The notes under the pieces were generated by a model. It searched no databases and was not told the DNA's origin. It saw only the letters and a list, made by a program, of their open reading frames with translations. A stretch of DNA of 64,000 nucleotides from Mogibacterium sp. (GTDB taxonomy: Bacteria > Bacillota > Clostridia > Peptostreptococcales > Anaerovoracaceae), in contig JAFWGQ010000004.1 in assembly GCA_017512365.1 (NCBI GenBank), positions 1 through 64,000 of the forward strand. Direction: 5' to 3'. The stretch's first letter is position 1; every line of letters begins with the position of its first letter. This document shows positions 39,643 to 50,731 of the stretch, one piece after another. The position numbers were made by a program, and so were the translations under genes.

Positions 39643-42600
39643 CAGTTCGAAGTATCCCTTGCATTGAGTTCTTTATTATACATGCCGCCGGAAAGATATC
39701 CGACACCATCAGCGTCGACCGTCAGTATGTAGTAGTATGTAGCTCCCGGTCTTGTATATCCGTCAGGTGCGACTGTCTCTTTTACATAATACGTTCCGTA
39801 ATACATCTCACCGACATAGAAAGCACCGCTGCCGTTCGATACGATATTTTCAAGAGGATCTCCATTGGCACGTGTAGCCACGGTAGTCCCGTCCGGATCA
39901 TGGTAGAAGGTAAGACGTGCACCACTCAATGGTCTGTATTTTTCTCCGCCTGCTCCGCTGATCTTGCGCAGAATAACGTTTCTGGTGCCTCCGATCCAGT
40001 AAACCGCATCTCTTTCTCCCATCAGGCCTCCTCTCAGTCCGTTGCGGTCGTTGACAAAACGCTGCAGATTTACAGGCTCTGTACATGTACCGAATCGTTT
40101 AGTGGCTACGCCATAATTATTATAAAGAGAATTACGGTCAGGCACATACACGCCGATGTATGCCCTCCTGTCCAGACCGCTGGTGTTGATTATTGCAGTG
40201 CTTGCGAACCCGAGTTCCACATTGCATTTTTCAGTCTCGCTTCCGGAATTAAGGGTGTTGCCGGATACATTGACTCTGCCTGCGAAATAAAGCCTCGCTG
40301 CATTGCCGCCTACGGCAATACCGCCGCCGGAATTCGTTACGGAGTTATTAGTGATGCTGCCCCCGCTCATATCCAGAGAAGTCTTGTTTTCAAGGAATAT
40401 GCCGCCGCCATTATTCGCGCTGCATTTTGAAATCGAACCGCCGGACATGAACATGGTATTTTGAGCGTTTGCCTTATCTGAATACTTTACATACACTCCC
40501 CCTCCATTATTGCTGGCAGTACACAGCGTTATATTACCGGCAGAAATACTTATAGTGCTTTTTCCGTCTTTGTAAATACCGCCGCCATTTTTTGCAGAAC
40601 AGTTCCTTATCTCACCGCCTTCAAAGTAAAGGAAAGAACCATAACTCATAAGCACTGCACCGCCGTCTCCGGTGACTGCTGAATTCTGCAAAGTAGCTTT
40701 CGGGCCAATGGTGACTCTTGCTTCATCGCCATAACTGCCTTCATTCCTATCGATACCGATCAGTCTGGAATTCGCAGTCGTTGTTACTCCTGAATTCGAT
40801 CCTCCGTCCAGTATAATGCTCTGGATCACAAGAGTGCAGCCCGGGCTGATCATCGCCCCATCGCGCATCGTGGCTGCCCTTGTCACAGTAGCAGTCGTTC
40901 CGGCTCTTCCTCTGTACGGATAATCCGAATCAGTTCGGCCGGCAGTTGTCAATGTAATGCTTCTAGCTGATCCTGTATATGTAAAGATCCTGTTTTTCGC
41001 TCTGTAAGAATCCAGCATCTTTACATTATAAGCATTCTGTGTATACGGGCTACCGTCCTTATAGTACAGGACCGGGCTTGTATTCCTTAAATAGCTGAAT
41101 GCTGCTGCCTTGCTTTTATTATTTCTGGCATCGTTATCTTTTGTTGAAGGGATATCAAGTGCATCAAACACAGCAGGATCTTCCCCGTTTTCATCAAGAT
41201 ACAGCAAATGTCCCGCGCTGTCAGTGATCTTGCATATCACATCTCCCCGCCATATCAGCTTTTTACCATTAGGATCACTTCGGTCAACTACTCCGACCAG
41301 AGACCCGTCATCTGCTCTGAACACCTGAGTGTTATCTGCAAAGCCGAATCCCTTTGGATCTTTTATCGCAGAACTTCCGAACTGATCCCCTTTTGCATTG
41401 GCATTAACGACACCTATCCTTCCTGACAGATCGCAATTGACAAATACGCTTTGTGCATGGTTTTTTGAACTGTTGCTTATGTACCACAGTCTCATATTTG
41501 ACGCTACCTTTCCATCCGTAGCATTGTCGATTATGCTGGAATTATCGGTTCCGGTGCTTCCCGCTTCCCCGACTGTAAGAGTTCTGTTGTCTGCGAGATA
41601 TACTCCGGCAGCATTTCCGGCAGCAGTAGATATCACATTACCTTTGATCATCGATCCGTTCATCAGTGTCAATTGAGAATCGCAGTTGATTCCTCCGCCT
41701 TTGGTGCCGGACCTGTTTCCGCTTATTTCAGTATGATCAATAGTAAGTCTGCGGTCATTTGCCGAACTGCTCATATTGATGCCGCCGCCATCACTTCTGG
41801 CGACATTATTACTGATCTTCGAATCATGTATTTCTACACTTCTGATACCTTTTACGCTGATACCGCCGCCGTTTCCGTTGGTTCCTGTGCCACTACTTGT
41901 ATTACCTGTGATCTCAGCATTATGTATCTCAAGAATAGTTCCCGCTGCGTCTTTATCATGACGTATTCCGCCGCCGTAGGTCCCGGCAGTACAGTTTTCG
42001 ATTTTCATCGCTTTTGTCTTAGTCGGATCATTCTTATCGATCTCATTGGTAATCAGAAGAGTTTTTCCTGAAAAGAATACACCTCCGCCGTATTGGTATG
42101 ACTCACAATTTTGTATCCTGCACCCGCGGATCTCAGCTACCTGGGCATTGGAACTCGAGAAAGCAACGCCACCGCCGCGATACCCGTAGCAATTCCTGAA
42201 TTCACAATCTGTAACGTATGTATGTGTCGCAGTGCTTCGGAGACCTCCGCCGTATCGGTCACCGCTGGCGTTGTTTTTCGCACGGCAATTGTCGAAAGTG
42301 CAGCCATGCACGATAACAGAACATGTTGCGGTAGGGTTTGCGCTGTTCAAACTGTAGAAATTAGCTCCGCCTCCATTTCTTTCAGTGGCTGTGCAGTCGA
42401 TATAATCATTGTCGACTAAATAGACATATTTAGCTCCGCTCTCCATGCCTCCTGCCGCATGTGCTTCACTTCCGTTAAACTCACATTTATAAACCGTAGT
42501 CACGGAATTGTTATTGCCATCTATTCTGTGGAATAATGCTCCTCCCTGGTCATATGCAGTGCAAGCTGAGAAATTGCAATTATATACGAAAAGTCCCTGA

Positions 42601-45600
42601 GCTAGTCTGGCAACATCCGCTTCACTAAGCTCCGGCAGATTTTGCAGTCTCTGGAAATCTTCGTCTGTCATGTTCTGCCGGATATCCTGAAGACTGACAG
42701 CGGTATTTTGCTGAACATCTGTCCAGATCGCGCCGCCGCCCTGTCTGCTGGCCGTGGATTTCGACCTGCAGTTATCGAAGTCAGTGTTTGTGACGCTCAC
42801 GTTCACATCAGTTCTGCTTCCTTTTGCGATATATATACCGCCTCCGTTATTCGCGATGCAGTTAACGAATTCCGCAGAGTCAATGTAAACAGCAGTAGCG
42901 TTTGTTTTCACTACTCCTCCATCGATATTTCCCCCAAGGCTCTTTCCATCAAACTTCAGATTGCTGATACGAAGAACTGTTTTGGCGTTCGCAGTAGATG
43001 TAATGAATGATTGATAATTATCCGAGTCCCTGCTGATGGTCGCTCTTTCGCCTTCGTAGTAATAGCCGTCCTGTCTGTCTCCTTCTTTCTGCACAGCTGT
43101 ATTCAGGGTGATATCATAGCTCGAAGGTATCGCAAGCGTATCTGATGAAGGGATAAGATAATCCACCAGCATCTGTATCGTTTGTACTTTCCCGATCTGA
43201 GCGTTGTGATTGGTTATGAAATCTTTTGCATCTCCCAGCCTCGCGAAGCAGTACTCAACATTTCCCGATGCGTCAGGAGCTGTCTGTACAACAACTTTAT
43301 CCTGTGTAACGAGCGTAACTTCCTGTGTGACGACCTTGCAGATAGGTTTGTCTCCGCCGAACACGATGTTCACCGTGCCTCCGTATGATGACGGTAATAC
43401 AGGACCTGTAAAATCGAAAGTATCGGATGATCCCAGCGTGAAACTGCTGAGCTTATCCTGCGGGATGCTCCCCTTTGCCGTTCCGTTTATCCTTACAGGT
43501 ATATCTTTTCCTCCAGCTCCGATATAGCTGCCGGTCATGTCGTAATTCTGGCCGCAGGCACCCGGGAACACGAGTTTTATGGATTTCATCTTTGTAAGCT
43601 TCAGATCATCCGCCGTTATAGGCATGAGTTTGTCTCTGATCGCTCCGTTTTTAGCGTACACGAAACCATAGCCGTAATCAGTCACGCCTGCATCTCCATT
43701 GATCGCGGATCTTCCGAATACATTCATCGAACTGATGTCAAGCTCATAATCAGTGTTGTTCTCTATGGAGATATAGGCCGGTTCAGCAAACCATATCGTC
43801 AGGGTAGTAAGATCTCCTGTTACAAATGCCCCTTCGTCCTTATATCTTCTGACATACTTCCAGCCGGCAGATGTTGATGCATCGCCGCTGGACCAGTTGA
43901 CGTCAGTAAGATACTGCCCGAATGTATTTGCGTCCTGATCGAATGCGCCGGCAAATACCGATGTATTGGTCGGGAGTTTCACAATATCACTGTAGTTTGT
44001 ACGCAGGTCCTCGGCGATCGAAGACACATTGTTTTCTCCTTCAGGCAGATAATAATCATTGATCGTAAAACTGCTGGAAGGATTGAGTTGAGGCGGGAAA
44101 CCATCCGGACCGGCAGTAAAGTTATTTTTGTATTTTACTACTATTCTGATGCTCTTGCCCCACATGACCTTCTTTGAAGATCCGATAACAACAGCTTTGA
44201 GATCTGTGAGTCTGTCATTCGTTACAGAATTGATTACTTTGTGTTTATCCGTAAATGTGTCGCCTGTAAAACCACCGAAGATCGCAGCCGCGCGGCCTCT
44301 GTTTTTGAACAGATCTGCGCCATAGTCGCCAGGGACATAGATGCCGATTTCTCCACTGGTAATGTTTCCTATGCTGATGACAGCGTCCGTATCCTTATCA
44401 AGGTAAACATTGCTTGTTACACTACCGTTGAATTTGTTTTCCTTGATCCTTACTGTGCCGGAAAGATTGAGTTTTGCGGAATCGCTGCCGATGCCGACAG
44501 CGCCGCCTTCATGTGACGGACTGATAGTGTTGTTCTGTATGGTTCCGCCGCTGAAGTTACCTGTCCCGGTATCTATGTAGAACGCTGATCCGTTATGTGC
44601 CTGGTTGCCCGCATAAGTACCGCCTGAAACCGTTACTATAGCAGCACCGCCATGGACCGCACCGCCATTTCCATTTGCAGTGTTATTGATAATTGATCCG
44701 TTCGTCAGATCAACTGTTCCGGCAGATATCCTGATGGCTCCGCCGTCCCCGTTCGCAGCAGTATTATCACTGATCTGACCTCCGCTCATCGTGAACGTGC
44801 CGGATGCAGCGAAATAGACTGCTCCCCCGCTGCGAGCAGTATTGTTTGTAATTTTTGTTGTAGTCGTACTTCCGCTTACATTGATGATAGCGCTGTCTGC
44901 ATATATAGCGCCGCCGTTGCCCTGTGCTGCTTCGTTATGGTGGATATTTCCTCCGGAAACCCTGATCAGGCCTCCCTCCGCATACAATGCACCGCCGCTG
45001 CCGGTAGTTGCTCTGTTATAGCTGATCTCACCGCCGCTGATCTCCAGTGTGCCGCTGCCTGCATAGTACACAGCGCCTCCGTTTTCCGCACTGTTTGATT
45101 TTGCATCTTCACCGCCGAAAGTTCCTCCGCTGATAGTCAGATCTCCGGATGCAACATATATCGCGCCGCCCTTTGCAGCCGCATTGTGCTCAAAGCTGCC
45201 TCCTTCAACGGTCGCAGTACCTCCGTCTATATATACAGCGCCTCCGTTGCCGGTATTATTTGCATTTTTGAAAGTCGTTCCGTCACCAACAGTAAGTTCT
45301 CCGGAACTGCGCACCAACTCACTGCCGGCTCTTATATTCCCGCCATCTCCGTCAAGCGTTATATTGCTGAGAGTCAGAGTCCCGAGGTTATCGAACATCG
45401 GATCTTTAGTGAATCCCTTTTCACGTTTGATCACATAGTTGCCGCTTGCACTTGTGATAGTCACATTGTAGTTGGCAGGTATCTCGAGCCTGTCTCTTGA
45501 CGGAATAACATAGTCGACAAGCATCTCGATAGTCGATGTCCCTGCCATGTAGTCTGTCGTGTAATCCAGCGCTTCATTCAGAGTAAAGAATTCCTGATAA

Positions 45601-48600
45601 GAATGTTCGCCGGTCGTATCGATCCTGCAAATAGGATAAGGCGCATTGGACAATGCGACAGTCTTGTCTTCTTCCAGGTTGAATGGTTGTACTGTAGTAT
45701 TACCGGTTACAGCAGCCGGTTCGAGCGTCCCTCCCTGTCTGCCGGTCATGGCTGACAGCGTGTAGTTGTCGTTTCCGGTTTCCTTTACGGTGTATTCACC
45801 TCCAGCAAGGCCTATGATATTGACATCGCTTCCATTTTTGACGCTCAGCCTGATAGAGCCCGGATCGGTCTCTGTCGCCGGGGTAGCTTCCACAGTATTG
45901 TGGCCGTAGCCTTCAACGCTGTAACTTTCTTCTGTAATAGCCGGTGATGAAACGGTGACCGTGAATGTCTGATAATCACTCATGCCCGTGTCTGCAGTCA
46001 CCTTCTTTGTGATCTGAAGATCGTGCCCGCTCTCACGGAAAATGGCATATATCGTAGGTTCAGAACCTTCGAAACGATTCCATTCTTTCCCGTCATAACT
46101 CCACTTCAGTACACCGTCCCTGATCTGCAGATGAAGTTTTGTTCCCGGTTCTGTTGATATTGAACTGGTTTTGACTGCTCCGCTGTTACCGGTTCCGATA
46201 CGGCTGTAGATAAGTCCCAGATCGTTCACGCCATCATCAAGACGCGCAGGCATATTGAAGCTCTTAGTGCTGTCCTGATCTAAAATTATCTCCTTTGATG
46301 ATGCTGTTATTATCTGAGATTGCGACACAGTTGCATTATTAAGCTGCCCGCTGTCGACATACTCTGCATTCAGAGCTATAGGAGCGCGGTCGTATGTGAT
46401 CGTATCAGACTCTGTGCTTCCGTCAACAGAGCCTTTGACCGGTGCCAGATTACCGCCTCCGGTCTCTTTCATGTAATTGATCTTTACCTCAGCGGTCTGG
46501 CTCTTAGGCTTGTATACAAGATACAGGCTGTTGCTCCCAAGACTGCTTGTAGTATCGTCTTTGAACATTACTGTGATAGCTCCCGAGTTGTCTGCAGACA
46601 GGGATTTGACCTTCCCGTCATCTCCCGGTTCATCTCCGGAAACAGCAGTGCCGATATATGCATACGAAAACTCATATCCGCTGAATTCCTCAGGGACACT
46701 CACATATTCACTGACTATATTTTCTATAGTTTTAGAAGTCCCTGCCTCAAGCTCAGCTTTGGATTCTTTTCTCCAGCCGTCCCTGCTTTCTGTTTCTGTC
46801 CCTTCAGCGGTAAAAACATGCAGCGGAACGAGCGAAGATGCCGTCCACCTCGCGTAAAGCGTCTTCTCTTCTGTTATCCTTGTTTTATCGAATGCAAACG
46901 CCGATCCGCCCTGTTCGGACGCGCTCCAGAATCTGAAACTGCTCCCGCTCAGCGAAGGCTGTATCACAGGATCCGGATCTGTGACATATGAATTCAGCGG
47001 CACCAGGATGTAATAGCGCCCGTTATCAGTATAATACTGGCGCCCGTCATTGCCCTTCCAGCCATCCGGGTTTTCCGTTCCCCAGCTTGATTCATCCCAC
47101 GATGCAGCAGAATTGTTTTTGTCAAAATAAACTTTGACCTTCCATTCGGCATAAAGGGTAACAGGCTCTTCAGAATCTATCGCGTATTTCTTTCCCTTAT
47201 CGTAATGCTTGCCGCTGCCGTCTTTTTTTGTGTTCCATCCTGCGAATATGTAGTCGCCGTTGGTAAAGAATTCGTCACTGCTGAGTTTGTATACTCCATT
47301 ATCTATAAGGTTTGTGACAGTAACGCTCTTCTTGTCAGTGCCGACGCTGAATACAGGATCCTTCGGATAGCCCTCTGTGTTTTCAATGTAACTGAAATCA
47401 GGCGCAAGATCGGTTTTGATCGTTCCGCCATTGGCATCAAAAACGGTTTTGGCAGTGCTCGCCTTGGTGTAGGCAGCTTCCATGATGACTGTTTTCTTGC
47501 CCTTCAGTGTCACCGCATGATCAGCCAGAAGGGTGAAGGTCTCTCCCGGGCGATACACTTTGCCGCTCTCATCATCTCGAATTCGCCACCCGATGAACTC
47601 ATATCCGTCAGGTGCGATCGCGCTTCTGTTCAGCTCGATGCTGGCATTGTCCGCATATCCGTTCTCATCAGAAGCACTCTCGCTTCCGTCATCCATTCTT
47701 CCCTCGATCGTTGTGCCTTCGGCCTCTACGACCGGTTCATATTGAATGAAGTATTCTCCTGCCTTTTTCCAGTGCAGTCTCAGGAGAAGATTCTCAGTTA
47801 CAGGAGTACCGAAAGTATACGGCGTCTCTTCACCTGTCGTTTCATTGACCTTATACCATCCCGCATAGCGGTATGTGCCCGGAGCATACTTGTATGTCTG
47901 ATATCCGGTAGCTTCGCCGATCTTGGTCGTGTAATATGTTTGTCTTTGATTGCTTTCTCCGGATACATATTCATCAGGATAACCGTAGTACTCCCTGTTC
48001 CTGTTGACAAAATAGTATCTGCCTGACGCCGAAAGGACATAGTCGCGCGTAACATTTGTATACTCTGCGACGGTCTCACCAGATCCTTCTCCTATCCAGA
48101 ACCAGGTCGAACCTGTTCCTGAAAGCACCTGCTCACCGTCGTCATATGTATATAAGGCTCCGCCGTCAGTATCGATCTTGACAAGGTACCAGACTTGTGG
48201 TTGAGGCGGGTCATAACTTGGATCGTCATTCCATTTTGCATACAGTGTTGCATTGCGGTCCAGTATCAGTTTTCCGCCCGTAACGCTTACGCCTGCATCC
48301 GGGTCGCTTGCACCGGAGATCAGATTCCCGTTCCCATCTGTGATCTGCGTTCTGTAGACCACATCTCCTGATGTGCCCAGGCTTCCGGTATACCATCCGG
48401 CGAATGCTTTTTTGGCCATGGTCGGCTTGCGATCGGAAAGCGAAGCAGGCTCCTCTCCTTCAGAGAAGCTGAAAGGCGCATAATATGTCGCCCCTGATCC
48501 AGAAGGTCCTGAGTAAAAGCTCAGCCATTTGATGCTTTTGAACAGCGGGTACAGATGCGTAGTAGCGCTTACCTCGATCGGGTTCTCATCATCTATAGGA

Positions 48601-50651
48601 GATATTGGCTGGCCTTCATCATCGACCGGAGATCCCGGAGTCGACACAGGAGTATATGACCATGCGTAAAACTCCATCCCCGGCATCGCAGTGCTGTCTT
48701 TGTCGAAGTATTTAACGCTTACCTCGCTTATATCGATCTCACCGCTTGCCGGCGTCTTTTCATGATCCAGCTCGACTTTTCGCGTAGCGGCTACCGGGAA
48801 CGACTCTGTATCTCTGTCACGCTGTTCATGGAAAATGACATAGGTGTTGTCTTTGAAAACAGCATACAGATGGACCTCAGCATAACCGAGAGCTTTTTCA
48901 TCAGGTGTAAGCTCAGGGATATTGTTGAAATCGTACGGCTTGTCAGCTAATATGATTTCCCCTTCTTCAATGGTTCCTTCATACCATCCGGCAAAAACAG
49001 CATCCGGATCCGTTGGGTCGGTCACGTTTTCAGGAATTACAGGAATATCTCCGTACTTCACTCTCTGTTCAGTGAGAGTATTTCCCAGATCTGTCTTTAC
49101 AGCATACTCTGTGTATTCTCCGTAAGAGTTGTATGTGAAGAATGTATATTTCCCGATATATACCGGATTGCCGTCCTCATCCACGAGCTTTCCGCTGTCA
49201 TCGACGACCGCAAAAATACTGAACCCGTCAGTTTCAAAGCTGACTGTTCTGCCCTTCGTCTCCGAGTCGAGAACTGAGTCCGCGTCATCTTTTGAATCCG
49301 TAAAATGGACTACCTGGAGATCTCCCGGTATATTGTTTTCATCAAGCAGCTGTATCTTCACTTCGACACCGGCATCAGGCTGATACTCCCTGCCGCTGCC
49401 GTCAACGATGGAAATGTCAAAGACACGCGCGTAATCGAGCTTCTCCGCACCGACGGCCTCTGCAGCACGTCTTTTGTACTGTAAGTATCTGAGCCCTCTC
49501 AGTTCTTTTACCTCAAGCCCTGCATCCTCAGGAAGTCCTGCTGCTTCGTCATATGTCACAGAGACATTGTATCTGCGGCTGTCGCTTGCCTCGATTGTTT
49601 TGGCGATCGAGTTCTTCTTTGCATTTTCCGGGCTGTCAGCTTTTTCTCCGTCTTCTTTCTTATCCGACTTATCTGACATGTCCGTCTTATCTTCAGATTT
49701 CCTGCCGCTGTCTTTTTCGGCCTCTTCTTTGGTCTTCTGAGCAGAAAGCATGAAATGAGCGCTGCTTTCAGCACTGTCATTCCGGTCAGGATCATACTCA
49801 AAGACCAGCGCATCATCATCGGTGACCGCCAGACCGCCTTTGTCTTCCGTATATCTGACAGCATCTTCGCCGTCCTTGTAGTCCTTGTCTGCATCATATG
49901 TCTCATATGCCAGCAGATCATCGCTGCCGCTTCCATCCCTGTATACAAGCACGTCCGCAGCATAGAGCTCCTTATCGAATTCCTTTGCAAGTTCTTTCTC
50001 GCGCTTCGCATTTTCTTCATAAAAATAGACGAGAAGCGGTCTGTCTGTTTTCAATACATCGCTGACCGTCTTTCCGTAGATCAGGATGTTGACAGGCTTC
50101 TCAGGGACGTATACGCTGCCGTCTCCGTCATAAAGTGTTACATCGATCGCAAGCAGCGCCGTCTCATCGTACGAGTTGTCTTCATCGAAGCTTATATATT
50201 CGGCTTTCGCTGTCACATCATCAGGCAAGACCCCTTCGATCGTGATGCTTGCAGGAGCTTTGCGGGCTTTGCCGCTGTCTTCACTGAGATCAGCTTCTCT
50301 GCCCGTGAGTGAATACCACCAGTTCCTTGAATATGTGAGAGCAGCCGAAGCCTGCTCCTTTCCGTTCTTGTCTTTTTCATACAGCGGTGCCTCGATGACT
50401 TCTGCATCGACAGCTCTCTCATGTGGAGCGGAAGTTTCTTCGTCTGATCCGCTGTTATCCTGTTTTTCTTTATCAGAAGTCTCGTCCCCGCTTTTCTCCG
50501 GCTGCGCATCCGAAGAGCCTTCTTTGTCAACGGCATTTGTCTCTACAGCATAGGAAAAAAGATCCTGTCCGCACCAAAAGACGGTGCTACACATGGACAG
50601 AACCATGACGAGTACCATTATTGAACCAAGGAGTCTGTTCTTTTTATGCAC
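39642..50651 (-). CDS. Giant secreted surface protein with InlB-like repeats, beta-helix blocks and a SpaA-like end
   Basis: 3,669 residues from GTG 50651 (AGGGGGG 9-11 bases upstream). An N-terminal signal peptide (RLLGSIMVLVMVLSMCSTVFW) is followed by an acidic low-complexity stretch (to about 75). Residues about 500-1270 hold Listeria/Bacteroides-type (InlB B) repeats ending in FAGWYEG, LYAVFKD or LYAEWKV. A Cna-B/DUF5979-like domain is at about 1540-1670. Right-handed beta-helix blocks at about 1725-2085, 2505-3125 and 3260-3490 are built of repeats such as ISGGEISYNRATTGSGGALY. A SpaA-like domain ends the protein (SGARLTFYHDPDGTTV, YYVKETVAPDGYTRP). There is no LPXTG or membrane anchor. 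It is probably an adhesin held by the pilus or by the wall non-covalently (inference). Confidence 0.93.
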   Translation of the reverse strand: MHKKNRLLGSIMVLVMVLSMCSTVFWCGQDLFSYAVETNAVDKEGSSDAQPEKSGDETSDKEKQDNSGSDEETSAPHERAVDAEVIEAPLYEKDKNGKEQASAALTYSRNWWYSLTGREADLSEDSGKARKAPASITIEGVLPDDVTAKAEYISFDEDNSYDETALLAIDVTLYDGDGSVYVPEKPVNILIYGKTVSDVLKTDRPLLVYFYEENAKREKELAKEFDKELYAADVLVYRDGSGSDDLLAYETYDADKDYKDGEDAVRYTEDKGGLAVTDDDALVFEYDPDRNDSAESSAHFMLSAQKTKEEAEKDSGRKSEDKTDMSDKSDKKEDGEKADSPENAKKNSIAKTIEASDSRRYNVSVTYDEAAGLPEDAGLEVKELRGLRYLQYKRRAAEAVGAEKLDYARVFDISIVDGSGREYQPDAGVEVKIQLLDENNIPGDLQVVHFTDSKDDADSVLDSETKGRTVSFETDGFSIFAVVDDSGKLVDEDGNPVYIGKYTFFTYNSYGEYTEYAVKTDLGNTLTEQRVKYGDIPVIPENVTDPTDPDAVFAGWYEGTIEEGEIILADKPYDFNNIPELTPDEKALGYAEVHLYAVFKDNTYVIFHEQRDRDTESFPVAATRKVELDHEKTPASGEIDISEVSVKYFDKDSTAMPGMEFYAWSYTPVSTPGSPVDDEGQPISPIDDENPIEVSATTHLYPLFKSIKWLSFYSGPSGSGATYYAPFSFSEGEEPASLSDRKPTMAKKAFAGWYTGSLGTSGDVVYRTQITDGNGNLISGASDPDAGVSVTGGKLILDRNATLYAKWNDDPSYDPPQPQVWYLVKIDTDGGALYTYDDGEQVLSGTGSTWFWIGEGSGETVAEYTNVTRDYVLSASGRYYFVNRNREYYGYPDEYVSGESNQRQTYYTTKIGEATGYQTYKYAPGTYRYAGWYKVNETTGEETPYTFGTPVTENLLLRLHWKKAGEYFIQYEPVVEAEGTTIEGRMDDGSESASDENGYADNASIELNRSAIAPDGYEFIGWRIRDDESGKVYRPGETFTLLADHAVTLKGKKTVIMEAAYTKASTAKTVFDANGGTIKTDLAPDFSYIENTEGYPKDPVFSVGTDKKSVTVTNLIDNGVYKLSSDEFFTNGDYIFAGWNTKKDGSGKHYDKGKKYAIDSEEPVTLYAEWKVKVYFDKNNSAASWDESSWGTENPDGWKGNDGRQYYTDNGRYYILVPLNSYVTDPDPVIQPSLSGSSFRFWSASEQGGSAFAFDKTRITEEKTLYARWTASSLVPLHVFTAEGTETESRDGWRKESKAELEAGTSKTIENIVSEYVSVPEEFSGYEFSYAYIGTAVSGDEPGDDGKVKSLSADNSGAITVMFKDDTTSSLGSNSLYLVYKPKSQTAEVKINYMKETGGGNLAPVKGSVDGSTESDTITYDRAPIALNAEYVDSGQLNNATVSQSQIITASSKEIILDQDSTKSFNMPARLDDGVNDLGLIYSRIGTGNSGAVKTSSISTEPGTKLHLQIRDGVLKWSYDGKEWNRFEGSEPTIYAIFRESGHDLQITKKVTADTGMSDYQTFTVTVSSPAITEESYSVEGYGHNTVEATPATETDPGSIRLSVKNGSDVNIIGLAGGEYTVKETGNDNYTLSAMTGRQGGTLEPAAVTGNTTVQPFNLEEDKTVALSNAPYPICRIDTTGEHSYQEFFTLNEALDYTTDYMAGTSTIEMLVDYVIPSRDRLEIPANYNVTITSASGNYVIKREKGFTKDPMFDNLGTLTLSNITLDGDGGNIRAGSELVRSSGELTVGDGTTFKNANNTGNGGAVYIDGGTATVEGGSFEHNAAAKGGAIYVASGDLTISGGTFGGEDAKSNSAENGGAVYYAGSGTLEISGGEISYNRATTGSGGALYAEGGLIRVSGGNIHHNEAAQGNGGAIYADSAIINVSGSTTTTKITNNTARSGGAVYFAASGTFTMSGGQISDNTAANGDGGAIRISAGTVDLTNGSIINNTANGNGGAVHGGAAIVTVSGGTYAGNQAHNGSAFYIDTGTGNFSGGTIQNNTISPSHEGGAVGIGSDSAKLNLSGTVRIKENKFNGSVTSNVYLDKDTDAVISIGNITSGEIGIYVPGDYGADLFKNRGRAAAIFGGFTGDTFTDKHKVINSVTNDRLTDLKAVVIGSSKKVMWGKSIRIVVKYKNNFTAGPDGFPPQLNPSSSFTINDYYLPEGENNVSSIAEDLRTNYSDIVKLPTNTSVFAGAFDQDANTFGQYLTDVNWSSGDASTSAGWKYVRRYKDEGAFVTGDLTTLTIWFAEPAYISIENNTDYELDISSMNVFGRSAINGDAGVTDYGYGFVYAKNGAIRDKLMPITADDLKLTKMKSIKLVFPGACGQNYDMTGSYIGAGGKDIPVRINGTAKGSIPQDKLSSFTLGSSDTFDFTGPVLPSSYGGTVNIVFGGDKPICKVVTQEVTLVTQDKVVVQTAPDASGNVEYCFARLGDAKDFITNHNAQIGKVQTIQMLVDYLIPSSDTLAIPSSYDITLNTAVQKEGDRQDGYYYEGERATISRDSDNYQSFITSTANAKTVLRISNLKFDGKSLGGNIDGGVVKTNATAVYIDSAEFVNCIANNGGGIYIAKGSRTDVNVSVTNTDFDNCRSKSTASRQGGGAIWTDVQQNTAVSLQDIRQNMTDEDFQRLQNLPELSEADVARLAQGLFVYNCNFSACTAYDQGGALFHRIDGNNNSVTTVYKCEFNGSEAHAAGGMESGAKYVYLVDNDYIDCTATERNGGGANFYSLNSANPTATCSVIVHGCTFDNCRAKNNASGDRYGGGLRSTATHTYVTDCEFRNCYGYRGGGVAFSSSNAQVAEIRGCRIQNCESYQYGGGVFFSGKTLLITNEIDKNDPTKTKAMKIENCTAGTYGGGIRHDKDAAGTILEIHNAEITGNTSSGTGTNGNGGGISVKGIRSVEIHDSKISNNVARSDGGGINMSSSANDRRLTIDHTEISGNRSGTKGGGINCDSQLTLMNGSMIKGNVISTAAGNAAGVYLADNRTLTVGEAGSTGTDNSSIIDNATDGKVASNMRLWYISNSSKNHAQSVFVNCDLSGRIGVVNANAKGDQFGSSAIKDPKGFGFADNTQVFRADDGSLVGVVDRSDPNGKKLIWRGDVICKITDSAGHLLYLDENGEDPAVFDALDIPSTKDNDARNNKSKAAAFSYLRNTSPVLYYKDGSPYTQNAYNVKMLDSYRAKNRIFTYTGSARSITLTTAGRTDSDYPYRGRAGTTATVTRAATMRDGAMISPGCTLVIQSIILDGGSNSGVTTTANSRLIGIDRNEGSYGDEARVTIGPKATLQNSAVTGDGGAVLMSYGSFLYFEGGEIRNCSAKNGGGIYKDGKSTISISAGNITLCTASNNGGGVYVKYSDKANAQNTMFMSGGSISKCSANNGGGIFLENKTSLDMSGGSITNNSVTNSGGGIAVGGNAARLYFAGRVNVSGNTLNSGSETEKCNVELGFASTAIINTSGLDRRAYIGVYVPDRNSLYNNYGVATKRFGTCTEPVNLQRFVNDRNGLRGGLMGERDAVYWIGGTRNVILRKISGAGGEKYRPLSGARLTFYHDPDGTTVATRANGDPLENIVSNGSGAFYVGEMYYGTYYVKETVAPDGYTRPGATYYYILTVDADGVGYLSGGMYNKELNARDTSN

Positions 50652-50702
50652 TTATACGTGTCCCCCCTGAAAGGCTAATTAGCAAATAAAGCTATCCGAT
50701 TT

Positions 50703-50731
50703 ATTATAGCAATCAAGAAGTCATTTTTCAA
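50703..50731 (-). promoter_or_regulatory. Promoter of the giant-protein/minor-pilin operon
   Basis: TTGAAA, 17-base spacer, TATAAT on the minus strand, 52 bases before the GTG start. The -35 box lies in the last codons of the upstream gene. Both hexamers and the spacing equal those of the pilB promoter. Confidence 0.82.

Noticed and set aside
40300-45300. Repetitive DNA that might be a CRISPR array or tandem repeat cluster
   Set aside because: The repeats are translated beta-helix rungs (ISGG...NN...GGA) inside one open frame, with variable spacing and no identical direct repeats.
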